Source: Ganoderma boninense (lineage: Eukaryota > Basidiomycota > Agaricomycetes > Polyporales > Polyporaceae). Taken from it: 64,000 bases of DNA. The DNA is taken from contig CM035304.1 in NCBI GenBank assembly GCA_002900995.3, positions 1,161,498 to 1,225,497 of the forward strand, written 5' to 3'. A program made the translations under genes and the position numbers. Positions 10,681-23,900 of the stretch are shown piece after piece (position 1 is the first letter of the stretch; each line of letters opens with the position of its first letter). The notes under the pieces are model-generated. The model saw only the letters and a list, made by a program, of their open reading frames with translations. It did no database searches and was not told the DNA's origin.

Positions 10681-13600
10681 TGAGGGCCGTCATGCCCGTG
10701 CCCAATTCGAATGGACTTAATCACTTGGTAGTGTGGAAATGTCTTGATGATGCGGATGAGAGCAGAGAGTGAATGCAAGAGGCTGCTCCGAAATTGAGAA
10801 CGGGTCCGACGAGAGTCGTTCCAAGTTGGAAAGTTCGCATGCACGACAGGCGCTAAGGATGTCGGCGACTGCCGGCTCTCCCTCGTGGCCTCTCGTCCCC
10901 CTGGGCCTGAAGGACTCGCCCATCCGGGCCACCTCTAACACACGCCGACGCATCCTCATGTCTCCTTTGTTCGTATATGCCTCCACCAAACACACTACCT
11001 GGCTTGATGCTCTAGTATCCCAACCTCGTACTGTCCTCTCGTCCAACTTAGCGATTCGTATGACGCCCCGGCCGAAATCTGACCAGGGGCCAACTTTCTG
11101 CTTTTCGCGTCGCTGGGACTAGAAGCACATGGCCATCGCAGAAAACACTGATAGATGTACGTGTATATGCCGGTAAGTGCTCATTTTGACGTCCTACGTG
11201 CGGTAGACTCCGCTAAGCTTCTGATGATGCGAGCATACTTCAGTGCAACGTCCGCGACGCTTCCAACCAGGAGTTCACGTCAATGTTTTGTGACCTTGAA
11301 GCCAGGGGGGAGTCAGGTCTCACTCAGTTGGAACTGAGACTCGTGCTTCAGTACATCTCATCGCTGCCTGCCTTGCTCCATTGTCTCCTTAACGCCCTCG
11401 CCTTATCCTGCTCCCTTTCCTCGTCAGTTCTCTTTCACCTCCCATCGTTCTGTGCGGACTCCTCTTCTGCTTCAATGCCCGGAACGGGACTGTCATATCG
11501 CTAGCCCGCAACCGGGGACAGTGTGGCTGGTCGGTGTGGCTGCGATGCGCCGCACTTATGTGATTGCGCGTCCCGCGAGAGATCCGCCCTTCTCCTCGTG
11601 ATGCTCGTGCAGCAGATCCTCCAGCCACCTCACCTCCGGAAGTCGCGATCATCCCCTGGAGAGCCCTATGGTGACACTCACAGTGAGCGCGGGATAGATC
11701 GAGCGCCCTTCGTGCGAGGTGACACGGAGAGGACTGAGCTAGGGCAACAGGGCGGTGATCAGGAGGAGGACGCAAGCATCGGAGAGGGCTGGAACGTGGC
11801 GAGAATCGGGCTTGTTGCTGGGTAGGAGCTCAACACCATGGGCCGATCTCATCCCGGGCGAGCTGCCCCTACTACCGGCATATGTCTCCGGACCAGGACG
11901 CTGAGGCGTGGGTCCCGGCCAGCGCGGTGAGTACAGCACTCCTAACACTACCGAAGTCCTACTCCTTCATGCCTCATGGCGATCCTCTTTCCAATCGGTT
12001 GCTCATTCAACAGCACTCTGACCTCCGCTCACGCCAGTTCCGTCTCCATTATGCCCCATGCAGCGACAACTTCCGCCCTCCACTCCGAGCGCGCGGTGCC
12101 AGAGATCCCACTTCGGTGTGCGCCTCTCTCCAGTTATCCCTCAAGCCCACGCAGAGAGAGAATTTCAGCCCTCTCACTGCCAGTCCTGTCGCGGAACATG
12201 TCACGTTTCCACTTCCTTCCAGGACATTGGATTCTTCTCTCGAGGGCCGGCACCCCATCTCGACCTCTCCATTCCAAGATCAAGTATCATGGCTATGAGG
12301 TCTAACTCCGATCTCCCCTCTGGGGTCGCATTGGTTCGTCATGCGCTGCAATAGGAACTTGCTACCGAGGAGCTCATCATCGAATGGACCGACGTGGTCA
12401 CTTTCTTGCATCCTAGATGCCAAACGGCGTCTGTTCCGCACGCGCTATCCGCTGCAGGCCTTAGGATATGGGCCATGCCCCCTCGCTCTCCGCCCTGCGT
12501 CGTCGTCGTCGTCCGATTCCCAAAGCGTTTATGGCGGCGACGCTCCACGTCTCCCTGTCCTGGATGGAGATCTTAGCCATTCTCCGCCGATCTGTAGACA
12601 CCATCTCCGTCCCGGCATTATAAATCTATTCTAGACGACGACGACCCCTTCGTTGCACCTCCGCTCAGGTCGTCACGCGGCTCGAGTGGACCAGATTCGG
12701 AGCGCTACAGCGCCGTTGTACCACGAGCACAAGCATGCTCAATCTCGGACTCAACGACAGACGTTCAGAGTACAACCTTGCCGTCTGCCACCTCTGCAAG
12801 CTGCTCAAGTCTCGAGGATGCGTGAGCTTTCCATGCTGGTCACGTCAAGTCCTTCCACCTTCGCGACTCGCCTACCCTATCGCTCGCTAGCAGACTGCTT
12901 TGGAGACTCCGATGCTCTCTATGGAGCTTCCCTCGGATCGTTCTGCGTTCTTGCGTCGCGACCCTCTAGTGGTGCGCAGACTCCCGTGTGGAGCTCGAGG
13001 ACGTCCGTGCGATGCTTATCAAGCACCCTTCTGGTGTCGACTCCACCCGGTCTTGCGTAAAATTTTGTCGCGCTTGCTCAGAGCCGTCCGACCCAAGTGC
13101 CTGTCGTGTTACGGGTACGGTAGCCAGCCCGCGAAAGTCGAAGAGACTTGCGATGTTGGCGTATTGGATGGCCTCGCGCGGAGCTAAAGCGGCAGTCTCC
13201 TGGTATTCGTCGCGTCGCGGAGCAGCTCCCGCTCGCCGTGCGCAACCCCTTGTTAAAGCGACCTGATAGTGGTGGATGGTGTCCTCGATCCTGGCTGGTC
13301 CGCGGCCTTCTCGCGATGGCGATCGTCATCTGCGGAGTCGAACCCCGCGCCTCTGTCGTTAATGAGACGCCGCGTGAGACAAACATTCGCGTGGCTCGCT
13401 CACGCAAACGAGTCCCGCGAGGGCGAGGCCATTTGTGCTGGCGACGGAGATGCTCCAGCCATAAAGTAGTCGACTGCGTCCAGAAGAAGGATGGTTTCGG
13501 ATACCGCCACAGCAACCTATGGCCGGACTAACTCGGAGGTACTGGAGAGATCGGTGACCGAGCTGTTGACGGAGCAAGACTCCAGTGGGCGACCTTGGCG

Positions 13601-15557
13601 AACAGACGCCTGTGGGACCGGCGATAACCAGTTCTGCCGGTCGGCGAGCGTAGCTTGTGCTCATTTTATTTGGAACAACCTCTCATTTACCAGCTTATTC
13701 GCTCTTACTATCTGTCCGGAAGTCTGACAACTCCCAACTTCGCCTCGGCAGTCACTGCACACCGCGCCAGTCCGCTCATATCCACCGAACCCGGACGAAG
13801 CTGCTCCCGAGAGGCCACAGAACCTCCAACGCTAGGAGTAGGAGATGGTCTCAGGGAGTTACAAACAGCGTTTTATTGTGTCGCAGTAAGCGGTCCTGCC
13901 TTGATGCGACTGTCGATCAGCTTCTCACCCAGATCGCTATGTCAGCGGTGGTCGTGGTTCCCCCAGAAACGTCCTCAAGCCCAATGATATCTCACGTCAC
14001 GAGCATCTTTCCTCGCGATACCACCTTACGAGGTCCATCACGTACAAGAACGCGCCCCCCTTCTCCCGCATTGTCTCCTCCTGCGGCCTCTTGCTTCTCC
14101 GAGTCATCCTACGCCGCCAAGCGTCGAGCACGCCCTCCTCATACTCAAGGTATGGCTTCAATACAGGGCATGGGAGGAGAAAATCGCTTGTCAATGCTCC
14201 CTTCTACGACCAACGCTCGTCGGTGTGGTCGCGGCTGCGGTCCTCGTGCCGTGCGCCGTCTCATCGGTGACATGTGCTTCCAAAGGAAAAACTCTCGCAA
14301 CGGAATCTCTGGGGCAGAATCCACAGTCAATCCGAGGTCATCACTAGGCAGACACCCCAACACGGTCATGGCGAGCGTGGCTTGGCTCGAATATCGCTCG
14401 TGCGAGGCTGAGATATGGAGTGCAGCGAGCGGAGCGCGCGGGCGTCAGTGAGTTCCGGTCGCAAACGTGGTGAGTACCTTGCGCCGCATGACGTTCCTTC
14501 TGTGCACGTATCTCATTATCATCGTCTTCTTTTCGACCCTCGCCGCCTTGATCCCTGCACCGATCCCCACGTTCCCCCGCAGCCAGTGCTTTCAACACTC
14601 TCATGTTCACTAGAGCTCCAGGACCTCGCTTTCCAGGCTCGAGGATCAGGATTGATACCTGTTTGCCGTCTTTCTAGGGCCATGATTTCCTGACTATGAG
14701 GTCGGCACTGGACACTCGTGGTATAATCTGACTACCTTTGCCGTCCTTGCGCGCGTTTTGAGGATGCGTGAGCCTTTCCACGCGAATCCTGCGGAGTCCC
14801 TCCACCTTCGCGACCGTCCTGTTCTCTCGCGCGCCCGCTTGCGGCTATTGCAGGCTTGCGACGTTCTCTCTGGCGCTTCCCTTTCATCGCGATGTGTGCT
14901 TTTCGTGGTAGACATTCGCATTGTCCGCAAGTTCCGGGAGAAGACGGCCCCGGGACGCCTAGAACTGTCTTCGTGTCCGCTGCCCCCGGCTATCTGGGAA
15001 ACGCCGCGTCATGCGTGCGAGGCCGTCCTGACTCGAGTACGGTTTCTACTTGGGAGATGCAAGGCGGCTCTACTCATATTCGCCTCGTTGAGGAGCAGCT
15101 CATGCTTCCGAACACGCGATTCGCTGTCCCAGTGTCTTCAATGTGGCAGAGGATGCGGCGCCCTCGAGTCCGGCTGGTCGGTCATCTTCTCGCACTGGCC
15201 ATTCTCGCATGCAAAGTTGAAGCCCCTTCAACCACGCACATGCTCATGACATCACATGAGCTCCTTTAGAACAGCACTGTGATGTTCCGTTGCACTCTCC
15301 GCCTCGGGACATGTTATGAATCTCACATGACAAAGAAATCACACAGCTGTAGACTTGATCAGACCACAATGAATAGATTCTTCCAGTGCTCGGGTGTTTT
15401 GCGTGGCTGATTTACCCTCTGCAGAACCCACGCGGACCGTGTGGTGAAGATGCACACGTTCTCTCGATCGGATGGAGGCTCCCATGCATCGTCTTTCCAA
15501 GACTCCTCTTCCGGCAACAAAAATACAATACTTTGTCACTACATCCAGCAACATGAG
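10681..15557. other. 4.9-kb region without a confident gene
   Basis: Many overlapping frames on both strands, the longest a 264-codon frame at 13657-14451 (+) with an internal ATG at 13938. A minus-strand frame at 10717-11046 also looks moderately protein-like. None shows a known motif, a supported start or a consistent exon chain. CGT/GTC microrepeats occur near 12500. Two stretches (about 12815-13010 and 14757-14950) share the opening GAGGATGCGTGAGC and loosely similar text, possibly old duplicates. I see nothing else to support. Confidence 0.4.
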
Positions 15558-17393
15558 TCATACATGCCTGTCTAGAGTGGCAAGGGGTCCTGGTTGACTT
15601 GATCCATTGGCAGGGGTCGGGCGTTGCCCAGAGAGCATCTTCGTCTCGCGGTTCAGCGCCACCCTGACCGCTTCCCGCTGCTCAGATTCATCTGACTCTG
15701 AATCGAAGGGCACCTCAGGTTCTACGTCTGATATAATGGAGTCGAGGTGGATAGGATGAGCGAATGATGCGATGAATGATGGGAGGCTTTCACTGGGTTG
15801 AGCTGCGAACTGGAGGACTGTTGCGGTCGTGTACTCTTGAATCCGCGATGCTGCTATGGAAAATGTCGGTCCTGGCGCGATGCTGCTGTCGAACCGGCGA
15901 AGGGAGATCATGAAGCGACATGTGAGGATCGAGGTTATACTGTGTTTATAATGTGAGTTCTGGGACACGAGGCGAGAGCAGCAGAGGACCTACGGGTCAT
16001 AGAATGTGTTTAAGATGCTCCCTGACACATTCAAAAACTGCGAATTAGAGTTTGGCATCTGGAGAAACTGTAAAATGTTGTTTGAACAATAATTTAGCGG
16101 CAAACAACATACCGTCACTGGGATCACTTGGACAATGATGTTGAAGACACACAGAGTGCAAAGAAGGCTGAAATGGTCAGATTATAAGCTTATAATGCAA
16201 CCATTGTCAGGAATAAACTGTACATAAAATAGAGGCTTCCTTATAATGCAACAACATATGAGTTCACAGAGACCTGGTAATAGATGACAACAACTTGCCA
16301 CTGTAGAGGAGGAGGGAATTGATGCTCTTTTCACCTTGAAAATGGTTTTGAATGAGATATGATTGGTATGTATACCACCAGGTAATAGCGACAACAAGCA
16401 ACTCTGTAGCAATTTGAGATCCTCGGACGATGAAGACTCCTGTATATATTGCAGGTGAAGACTCTGGATATATGTTGTCTCAATACTATGCTCACCACTG
16501 GAGGAGTATTTCTTTATTTGCATCATTGCACAGAATGTAAGCTGTTGAATGTACTTACCTGATTGTAAAGATTGGAGATATATTGATTGAAGCACTGCAG
16601 TTGAATGGGCTAGGTAGCTTTTTTGCATTTTGAAACACCCATTGAATCTTTTTGTAACATGATTTACAGCTGCAAGTAAGAGGGTTGAAATGCTCACAAT
16701 AAAAATCACCGATGGTGGTAGTGCCAAAAAGATGACTATGGATGTGAACCATTTATTCCTGTTTGACAGGGCATAAGCCCGCAGAGCAGAGAAAGCTACA
16801 ACACTATTATCATCTATAAAACCATTCAATAAGCAGGTACAACATACCACTAAATGCCACTATGCCCAGTATCTCTAAAACAGTCTCAGTCCATATAATG
16901 GCTGCACAACTAATGGGCAGGCATGAAATACTTAAGCTTAGAATATGGACCCGAGAAGTTGACGACTAAAGGTCACCTCTAAACACCAAATGAGACATTT
17001 GTTCAGAAAACATGGCAGTAGAATGACCCACTTTGTCTGATATCGGAAAGTTGGTCACAATTGCAAGTGCAAATTGTAGGAGGACCGAATAACGACTGAA
17101 TCCATATACAAGAGCTGGGGCAGTGATCTTCGAGTGCCATGTCCATATAAATCTGATCTCTTCGTTGAGGCACAGAAGCCAATCATAAAGGAGGAGAGCT
17201 AAGTCATCATTCAGTGATGTGAGTTTAAAGGATGGTGTTTAAGTGTACCGGCAACAGCATTTCCACAGTATGCGCCCAAATAACTGGGTTTTGGATAGTG
17301 CAGGGCGGTACTTTAGCACAGTTATGATAGTCAAATCTACTCTTGGACTCACAAATCTGATAATTCCTGGGCACTTGGACCATTCGAGGACAT
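15558..17393 (-). CDS. Multi-pass membrane protein, DUF6533-like, copy A
   Basis: Putative polytopic membrane protein of unknown function, assigned to the DUF6533-like basidiomycete family from motifs (YDWLLCLNEEIRFIW, AFSALRAYALSN, ITWWYTYQSY, ITSILTCRFM). The ATG at 17393 was chosen because all five paralogues share the pattern MS..(10 residues)..SD before the first intron. My model has 13 exons and about 384 residues, six or seven hydrophobic segments and a polar Glu/Ser-rich tail. Two exons are only 2 nt: AG at 16977-16978 and TG at 16496-16497; another has 16 nt. The donor after the ITWWYTY exon is GC (16298-16297). Its DNA is visibly richer in A+T than the flanks. A minus-strand frame of 222 codons (16182-16850) runs through several introns by chance. 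No lesion found. Confidence 0.8.
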
Positions 17394-19130
17394 GCTATCT
17401 GACAGCACTGTAAGCAAGGTGCGAAAGGGGCAATGGGTGAGAAGGAGGACTCGTGGGAGGTGAAAATACGGTGGGACAGTATATATGTTGCATCCCCGGC
17501 GTTCACATCTAAGCCGGGAAGTCCTAATTTTAGGTATACCGGTGCATCCTGCCTACATTGGCGAGCTGCACTGTGGTGCTGACCGTGAATTCTATCATCG
17601 CCCCTGTTCGAATGGAAGATGTCACAGTGTCAGCAAGCCGACATAACTTAGAAGGCGACCGAATGCCCTATCGACACGTTTCTGGAGATGAACGCCGGAT
17701 AAGAATCACCCAAGTCGGTGTAGAACCTGGCAGGCATATGGCAACTGGAGCCTAACTACCGGCAGCATCGGAGTTAGAGTAACATGCAGTGCAAACACTG
17801 TAGCCTGCGCTGACGAGGAACAGACATGTACTGCATGGAAGAGGTGGCGCCACATGATAAACCGCCAAGTTCGAGTTTCAGATGATGATATTGAGACACA
17901 GGTCGGCTCAATGCATGTCGATAAGTGCACAAATTGCGAACCCTGGCTTGATGTGGTCTCATCAATTGCAACCAAAGGAGAAGAATCTAGTCGCTGCTGG
18001 AACTCAAATCACGTTTATGTGTCGTGTAGCGAACACAGGGAAGCTAGGCCGCCACACTCACAATTTTGGCTTAATCTTCCATCTGATAGCTCCAGCGAGG
18101 AGGCTCGGGCAATTATTACTAGCCGAGGTACTTACAGTACTCGGACCAGAGGAGAATGGATTATTTCTTTAAATTGCACGAATGTGACCTACTGTAATCT
18201 CAGAGATCTCTGCTTACTCTCTGAACACTTTACCATCTTCGTGACCACCCAAGCGCATGTCGAGTCCACAAGCTCTCCCCGCGACTTGCCTCTTGTGGTT
18301 TCATCCGCCGCTTCTCAGACATCGCCTCACATCCTCGGCTGTGCGCGCTGTGGGAGCGCAAAACTTCCTCCTCAGCAGCTCTTGCGATCATTAAGCCTAC
18401 ACCGTCGACTAGGCAGCGCTATACTTCGTGTCATTGTCCACTCGGGGGTACCACTGTTCACGTTCGCATGCAGCACACGAGATTCCATCATCCTGCTTTC
18501 GAGCTCGAGCTCGATCTCAATCGGCGACGACTGCGCAGTTGCTCTTTTAGTCATACCCGGGCCCTAGTGACATTGAGCCATTCCTCAACACGCGTGTGCC
18601 AAAACTACTCTTTTGGTCCCGTCCGCACATCCTTCACAGACTCCCGATCCCCCACCCATATTCCTCCGGCCCTTGCGTTGGTGCCCCCATGCCTTCTTCC
18701 AACGCCTTCATCACTCAGGCACTGGTACGACACGAGCGAGAAAGTGGTGCTCACAGGGTCGTCCACCCTTCACAGCTATGGCCGGGAGATTTCTTCAGTG
18801 TTATGGCTGGGGCACACGGAGTCCCCGATGTCCAATTGCGATTTTAAATCAAATAACAAAGACGTTTAAGGCTTTGAATCAACGAGTTGGGAATAGGCGT
18901 GGAGTTCGGAGATGCATGCATGTGGCACTGTGAACACCTGGGCCAAATTTTGCCGATGTTCAAGCGTGGTACTAATGTACATGGATATCTCGGATAACGA
19001 CCAATAATACATCTGAAGAGATATGCGTTGTCTCTCATTGTCAGTTCAGCCTTTAGTTTCGTCTGCGACCAGCGGCACTCACCGGCGGCGAGTACAACAC
19101 TGGAGGCTACCATGATGACAGCTCCGCAGC
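17394..19130. other. Intergenic between copies A and B
   Basis: Contains the promoter of copy A and a 237-codon plus-strand frame (17854-18567) with no recognisable motif or supported start. The 3' part, 18180-18870, is Ser- and Arg-rich on the plus strand. I could not build a spliced gene here. Confidence 0.4.
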
Positions 19131-20919
19131 TCAGGGTGCGACGGTCACGAAGGCTTGATCTGCGGGACCGGGCGGGCTTAGGTGAGTTGTATTAGCCACA
19201 AAACCTACTTTTCCTCGATCTGGTCCATCGTCGAAAGTTGCTTTAGGCCCGCCTATCTCGGACTGATCCGAATCGACGTGGACAGGATGAGCAAAGGACG
19301 AGATGAAAGCGGGGAGGTCCTCGTTGTGGTGCGCTCCGAATCGAAGGGCTGTTGAGTCTGTATCCTCCCTGAGTTGGCTCGATCGTATCCCTGGAAAAGT
19401 CGAGGTTGACGCGAGGGTGCTGTCAAATTGCCGAATGGAGAGCACGAAGTGACAAACGAGGATCGAAGTGATTCTACGAGCATCGTGACTTGTCAATACC
19501 ACTGAGGAGGTGAGGAAGGGACATACGGGTCATAGAATATAGTCATGAGGCTGTCTGCGTTCAAGACCGCGTCTGGGACCTGCAGCGAGGTGAGAATGAT
19601 TGAGGCGCTCGCAACATGTCGGAGGTGAGCGTACTGGTGCGGTGCGGAAGATGATATCGAGGATATACAAAGCCGCGAGAAACCTAGCGATTTTGGAGTG
19701 AGCCCCAGGAAGCACGCTGGTAGAAGGAACGCGCACAAGAAATAGAGACTCCCTGGTTATGCAGCATGTTAGTTATAGACTTTGGACGGAACTATCCACG
19801 AGGTAACTCGCCGTTGTAGAGGAGCAGCGAACTGACGGTATGTCCGAGCTTGACTCCTCTCCGAATTTGATACCACTGGTAAGAGTACCACCAGGTGATA
19901 CCGATCACCAGCAGCTCCGCAGCAAACTGCGACGCTCTTGTAGCCATGTACACTACGGTAAGAGCGATGAGTGACAGAGAAATGCGTCAGATCAGCACGT
20001 GTCGTACCACTGAAATTGGTTATCAGTTTGTAAGCGATATCAACAGGATGGCGGTATACGGAGCTTACCTGATGGAGAGCGTCGGAGAAAGCGAGACTGA
20101 CGCGCTACAATTGAATGGACTGGGTAGGTTTTGCGAGGATATGTGAACGGACTGGATCTTCGTGGGCAAATGGCTCAGCAATGTTTGCAAGAAATGGTGC
20201 GCGAAAGCTTACAATTGGCATTATCGTCGGCGGAAGTGCAAAAACGATGATTATAACGACAATCCACACACTCCTGTTCGACAGTGCATATGCACGTAGT
20301 GCTGAGAAGGCTTGAAGCCGACGAGCCAAAGTGAGTCAGAATGGGAGTGTATTTAGCGAAGGTGGATGTGCCTACCGCTGACCGGAATGGGGCTGAGCAT
20401 CGTGACGGCAGCCTGGGTCCAAATATTCGCCCTACAGCTAACAGGAGTGGCGCATGTTAATATGGAGGAATTTATCACCCAGTGAACGAGCATCCGTTAC
20501 CTCTGCGTACCTGTGATCAGCTCTGTATGCGAGAAAGTAGAGATGATCTGGCTTACGCGGTCTGACATCGGAAAGTTCGACAGAATGCCAAGAACGCTCT
20601 GTATGAGCAATATATAACGACTACAGGCGTACACCAGTAGCGACCCCGTAGCCTTTGAGCGACTGTTCCATATAAAATCAATTTCTTGGTCGAAAGAAAG
20701 GATCCAGTCGTAGATGACGAGTGCTAAGACACGAGTAGTATCGCAAAACGGAGTGATACTATTCATGCTTGTACCAGAAGCAGCATTGCCACAGTACGTA
20801 GCTATGTAGCTATTGATCGACGATCAACAACAACGTCAGAAGTCGTGTGCTAGTAACCAAAACTAGTGCTGGACTCACAAACTCGACAGCTCTCGAGCAC
20901 CGGCATTGGCGGCAGACAT
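19131..20919 (-). CDS. Multi-pass membrane protein, DUF6533-like, copy B
   Basis: Second member of the array, about 365 residues in the shared 13-exon plan. Start ATG at 20919 (MSAANAG...), then YCGNAA, YDWILSFDQEIDFIW, AFSALRAYALSN, NLPSPFNCSAS, GITWWYSYQWY and ITSILVCHFVLS blocks. The 2-nt exons are AG at 20501-20502 and TG at 20008-20009, both flanked by AG and GT. The 16-nt exon (GGAGTCTCTATTTCTT) removes what first looks like a one-base frameshift near 19650-19740: with the 53-nt intron after it, the frame is restored. The donor after the ITWWYSY exon is GC (19811-19810). The tail carries Asp/Gly-rich polar sequence. No disabling change seen. Function unknown. Confidence 0.8.
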
Positions 20920-23900
20920 CGTTTCCTGAATTGATGCGGATGATGGGATGGGAGGAGTATGTCTGAGGGGCCGAGTTACGGATCGGAAGCTTATATCTGA
21001 AGTCCGTCGAGAAGCGGTAGTCTTCATGGATTTCGCTGCTCCCGCACCATGACCGTACCTTCGACCTCCGGCGTCCGCTCGGCGTAGAGAAGCCGAGAAA
21101 GATGATGGCGACAAAGTGTTCTGCACATGAACCGTTGAGACGCGACCGCATAGCGGCATAGCTTCTTGTTGGTGAACATCGAGATGGGAAGCTGAAAGGC
21201 ACGCCGTGAGTGGCTCTCTGGCCGCAGAATTTGGACGCTATCTTCGACCCTATCCTCTGCCCAACCGGTCGTAATCAGCATCTTGACCTCTAATAATATA
21301 AATTACTCACGACACCACCTCATCCTCGCATTGCTCACCCCGGTCAGTAGGTTGGGTCCATCCGCTCGATTCCAAGTACCGGTCCTGGTGACGGCATTGT
21401 GGATGAGTTCAGACCTCGAACGAAAAATACGAATACATGCTACTCCTGGCTCTGCGCGACCGTTGCCAATACGAGTGGTCGCAGTTTGGGGGATCATGCC
21501 ACTCAAACGCTATGACGGCAATGCGCAGTCCTGTGTAGGAGCAAAATGAGGTGATACGCAACATCAAATCAAGGTGTACCGCCATCTGGCCATCCGATCA
21601 CCAACTCTCCACAAATTCGCCAACAACGTTCCTGGTATACAGCGAGCTGAAACTGTAGCTAGCTTCGACCAGTATTTCATAGATGCAGGGCCACTAGAAT
21701 CTTAACAACATATGAATGGAACCCAGCGGGATACCGAAAAGACGGCAGTTCGCGGACGGCGAGTGCGAACTTGTAACCTGTTCTGCGGGGTGATTGTGCT
21801 ACGTACCCATTTGTCGGAAGATATGCTTCTCCAGCTCTACCGCTCATGGTAGTTGAATAGTCGGTTCACCAAGAAGATGGACTGAAATGGAATATAATCA
21901 GTGAAACATGGGGAACGATCGGTGGGAAGCAGGCTCACCGGACAGCGATCAGCAATTCCGGGAGCCTCAGGGCAACGAAATGCCCAGTATTCTGAATGAG
22001 GCTGACTCAGAGAGGACGCAAGCAGCATGCGAAGTCGTCGCGAGTCTATGTCGGAGAACGGGAAAGGCGGGGGCAATGTGCGCACACGTCGGTAGGTCTG
22101 CCAGTGCCAGAGCCTCCCTCGGTCGAGCACTGCAGGCGCTAGGCATCGGCATTTGCCGTTGGCCCAATGGTGTGCGTTGCTGGCACGTTTGGTCCGTCTT
22201 GAACGTCTTCTTCCTCTCTTTGCTCCCTGTGGATCACGCAACTAGCTAGCATCCGTCATTTACAGGCTGCGTCCAACATCTTGCGCTGTCCCAGAGCACT
22301 TGTTGCCAGGGCCCTAAGCCTAGGAACTCTCCATCCCGGCTGGACTGCCACATCGTGACACTGCCCCTCGGTGCTGCTCGGCTCGCCCATGGACTGAAAC
22401 CACCGTCAAGCGACTTTGAATATCTTTTCAAAGGATGTTGGCGGCTCAGCTGAAGCGTAATGGTGAATGACAAGGGATTTCGTCCTGGTGCGTCTGCACT
22501 CTAGTCTCTGCCTCGGCGGAAATATCGCTGATGTCAAGCAGACATGCTGACGCTCCATCCGCTCCTTCTCTGGACGACGGGAATTACTCAGACACTTTTG
22601 TGAGTTGTTTTCGGTATCGCCACCAACACGTTCCCCATCCTCTAGCTTCGCCGTTTTCCTGATCTTGCCGTCCTCCCATGTAGCATTCTCAATCGTCCCT
22701 CGGCACCAGGGACAGGAACGCCCCATTGGCGAGCTGTACCGCCTTTTACAGTCCATGGAGATGCCGTGATTACCGCGCAGAGTTCCCGCTTAGCCTTCGC
22801 TCGACCGGAATGAGCGACCGGAAGACGCTATGCGCATCCTGCAGCAAAATCTTCAGAAACGCCAGCTGGGTAAAGCAGGCATCGCTTGGCGACTGCGATG
22901 AGGACGGATGTGGGCAACTGGACGTCCGTGGACCCGGCAAGCCGAAGCCTGAGATCGACCGCTTGCAGGATGCCGGCATCGATGAGGACGGGGTTGCGGT
23001 GGGGCCGCCATCCCTTAAACGACCTTTTCGCTGCGGCCACCGCGTCTCTCCACCTCGCCCCAATCTCGACGCTCTCCCTCGGGCTCAGACGTCTTCCTAC
23101 TCCTCCTGCGTATTCGTTGCCCTGGCTTCTGTCGTAGTCCCTCGACACTCTCAGGAGTTGACTGGGCCTCGTCTCGCACTCTATCTGCGAGTGACTCACC
23201 GCCGCCTTCGTCGTCCAATGTTGCACTCATCTTCGACCCCCTGATCTCGACTCTTCATGCTCCTGAGGAAGACTACCGCAGCAGCATCCAACACTGTCAA
23301 CACCCATTCCCCTCTCTCGTGCTTCGCCGATGACCAACAGAGCCGTCTCAATGCCTTGCGCCAGCGGCCATCAACCTCTGATATGCTCGTGAGCGCGGTT
23401 GAATCGCGGATAGCCCTATCGGCCCCGTCTCCTCAACCTTCGCGAGGGCGTCTCTCGCGAGGCCCTCCTCTCGCTCACCGCCGGGCTTCACCTTGTCCTT
23501 CTAGCCTCGATATGTAGGCTCAACGCAGTCGCGCATGAAGAACGCTACTGGTTCATATCGCTGTCTTACGACGCTCCCTGTAACCCTCGTCGTTGGCTGT
23601 CCACCTGGGCATGCACACCATCACCTGCCAACAGCCGTGGCCCTACCCTACTTGCCTCCGTCTTCCTGTAGTCCTCGCACGACGTGCACGCTTCTCCCAC
23701 ACAATTTCAGATGCCGTCGCGCAGGGGCGCCGCGTGCTGCTCCCCGAAGGCTCCACACGAGCTTGTTCTGGGATACCCGAAGGTTGGCAGGAACATCTAG
23801 GGACGACCTTCTATTCCCGATCTGGTCCACGGGTTATGTCGGCGGGGCAGTTTGGCTGTATTCATGGTCAAGCACGTGCAGCGCTGTGGACATCCAGCTG

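Noticed and set aside
16080..16250. Apparent stop codon plus frameshift in copy A
   Set aside because: The stop lies in a 56-nt GT..AG intron after the shared 16-nt exon; the spliced frame is open.
16182..16850. 222-codon minus-strand ORF as a separate gene
   Set aside because: It overlaps exons and introns of copy A in one continuous frame; paralogue comparison supports the spliced model.
19530..19760. Apparent one-base frameshift in the SLYF region of copy B
   Set aside because: A 16-nt exon and a 53-nt canonical intron, present in all five paralogues, restore the frame.
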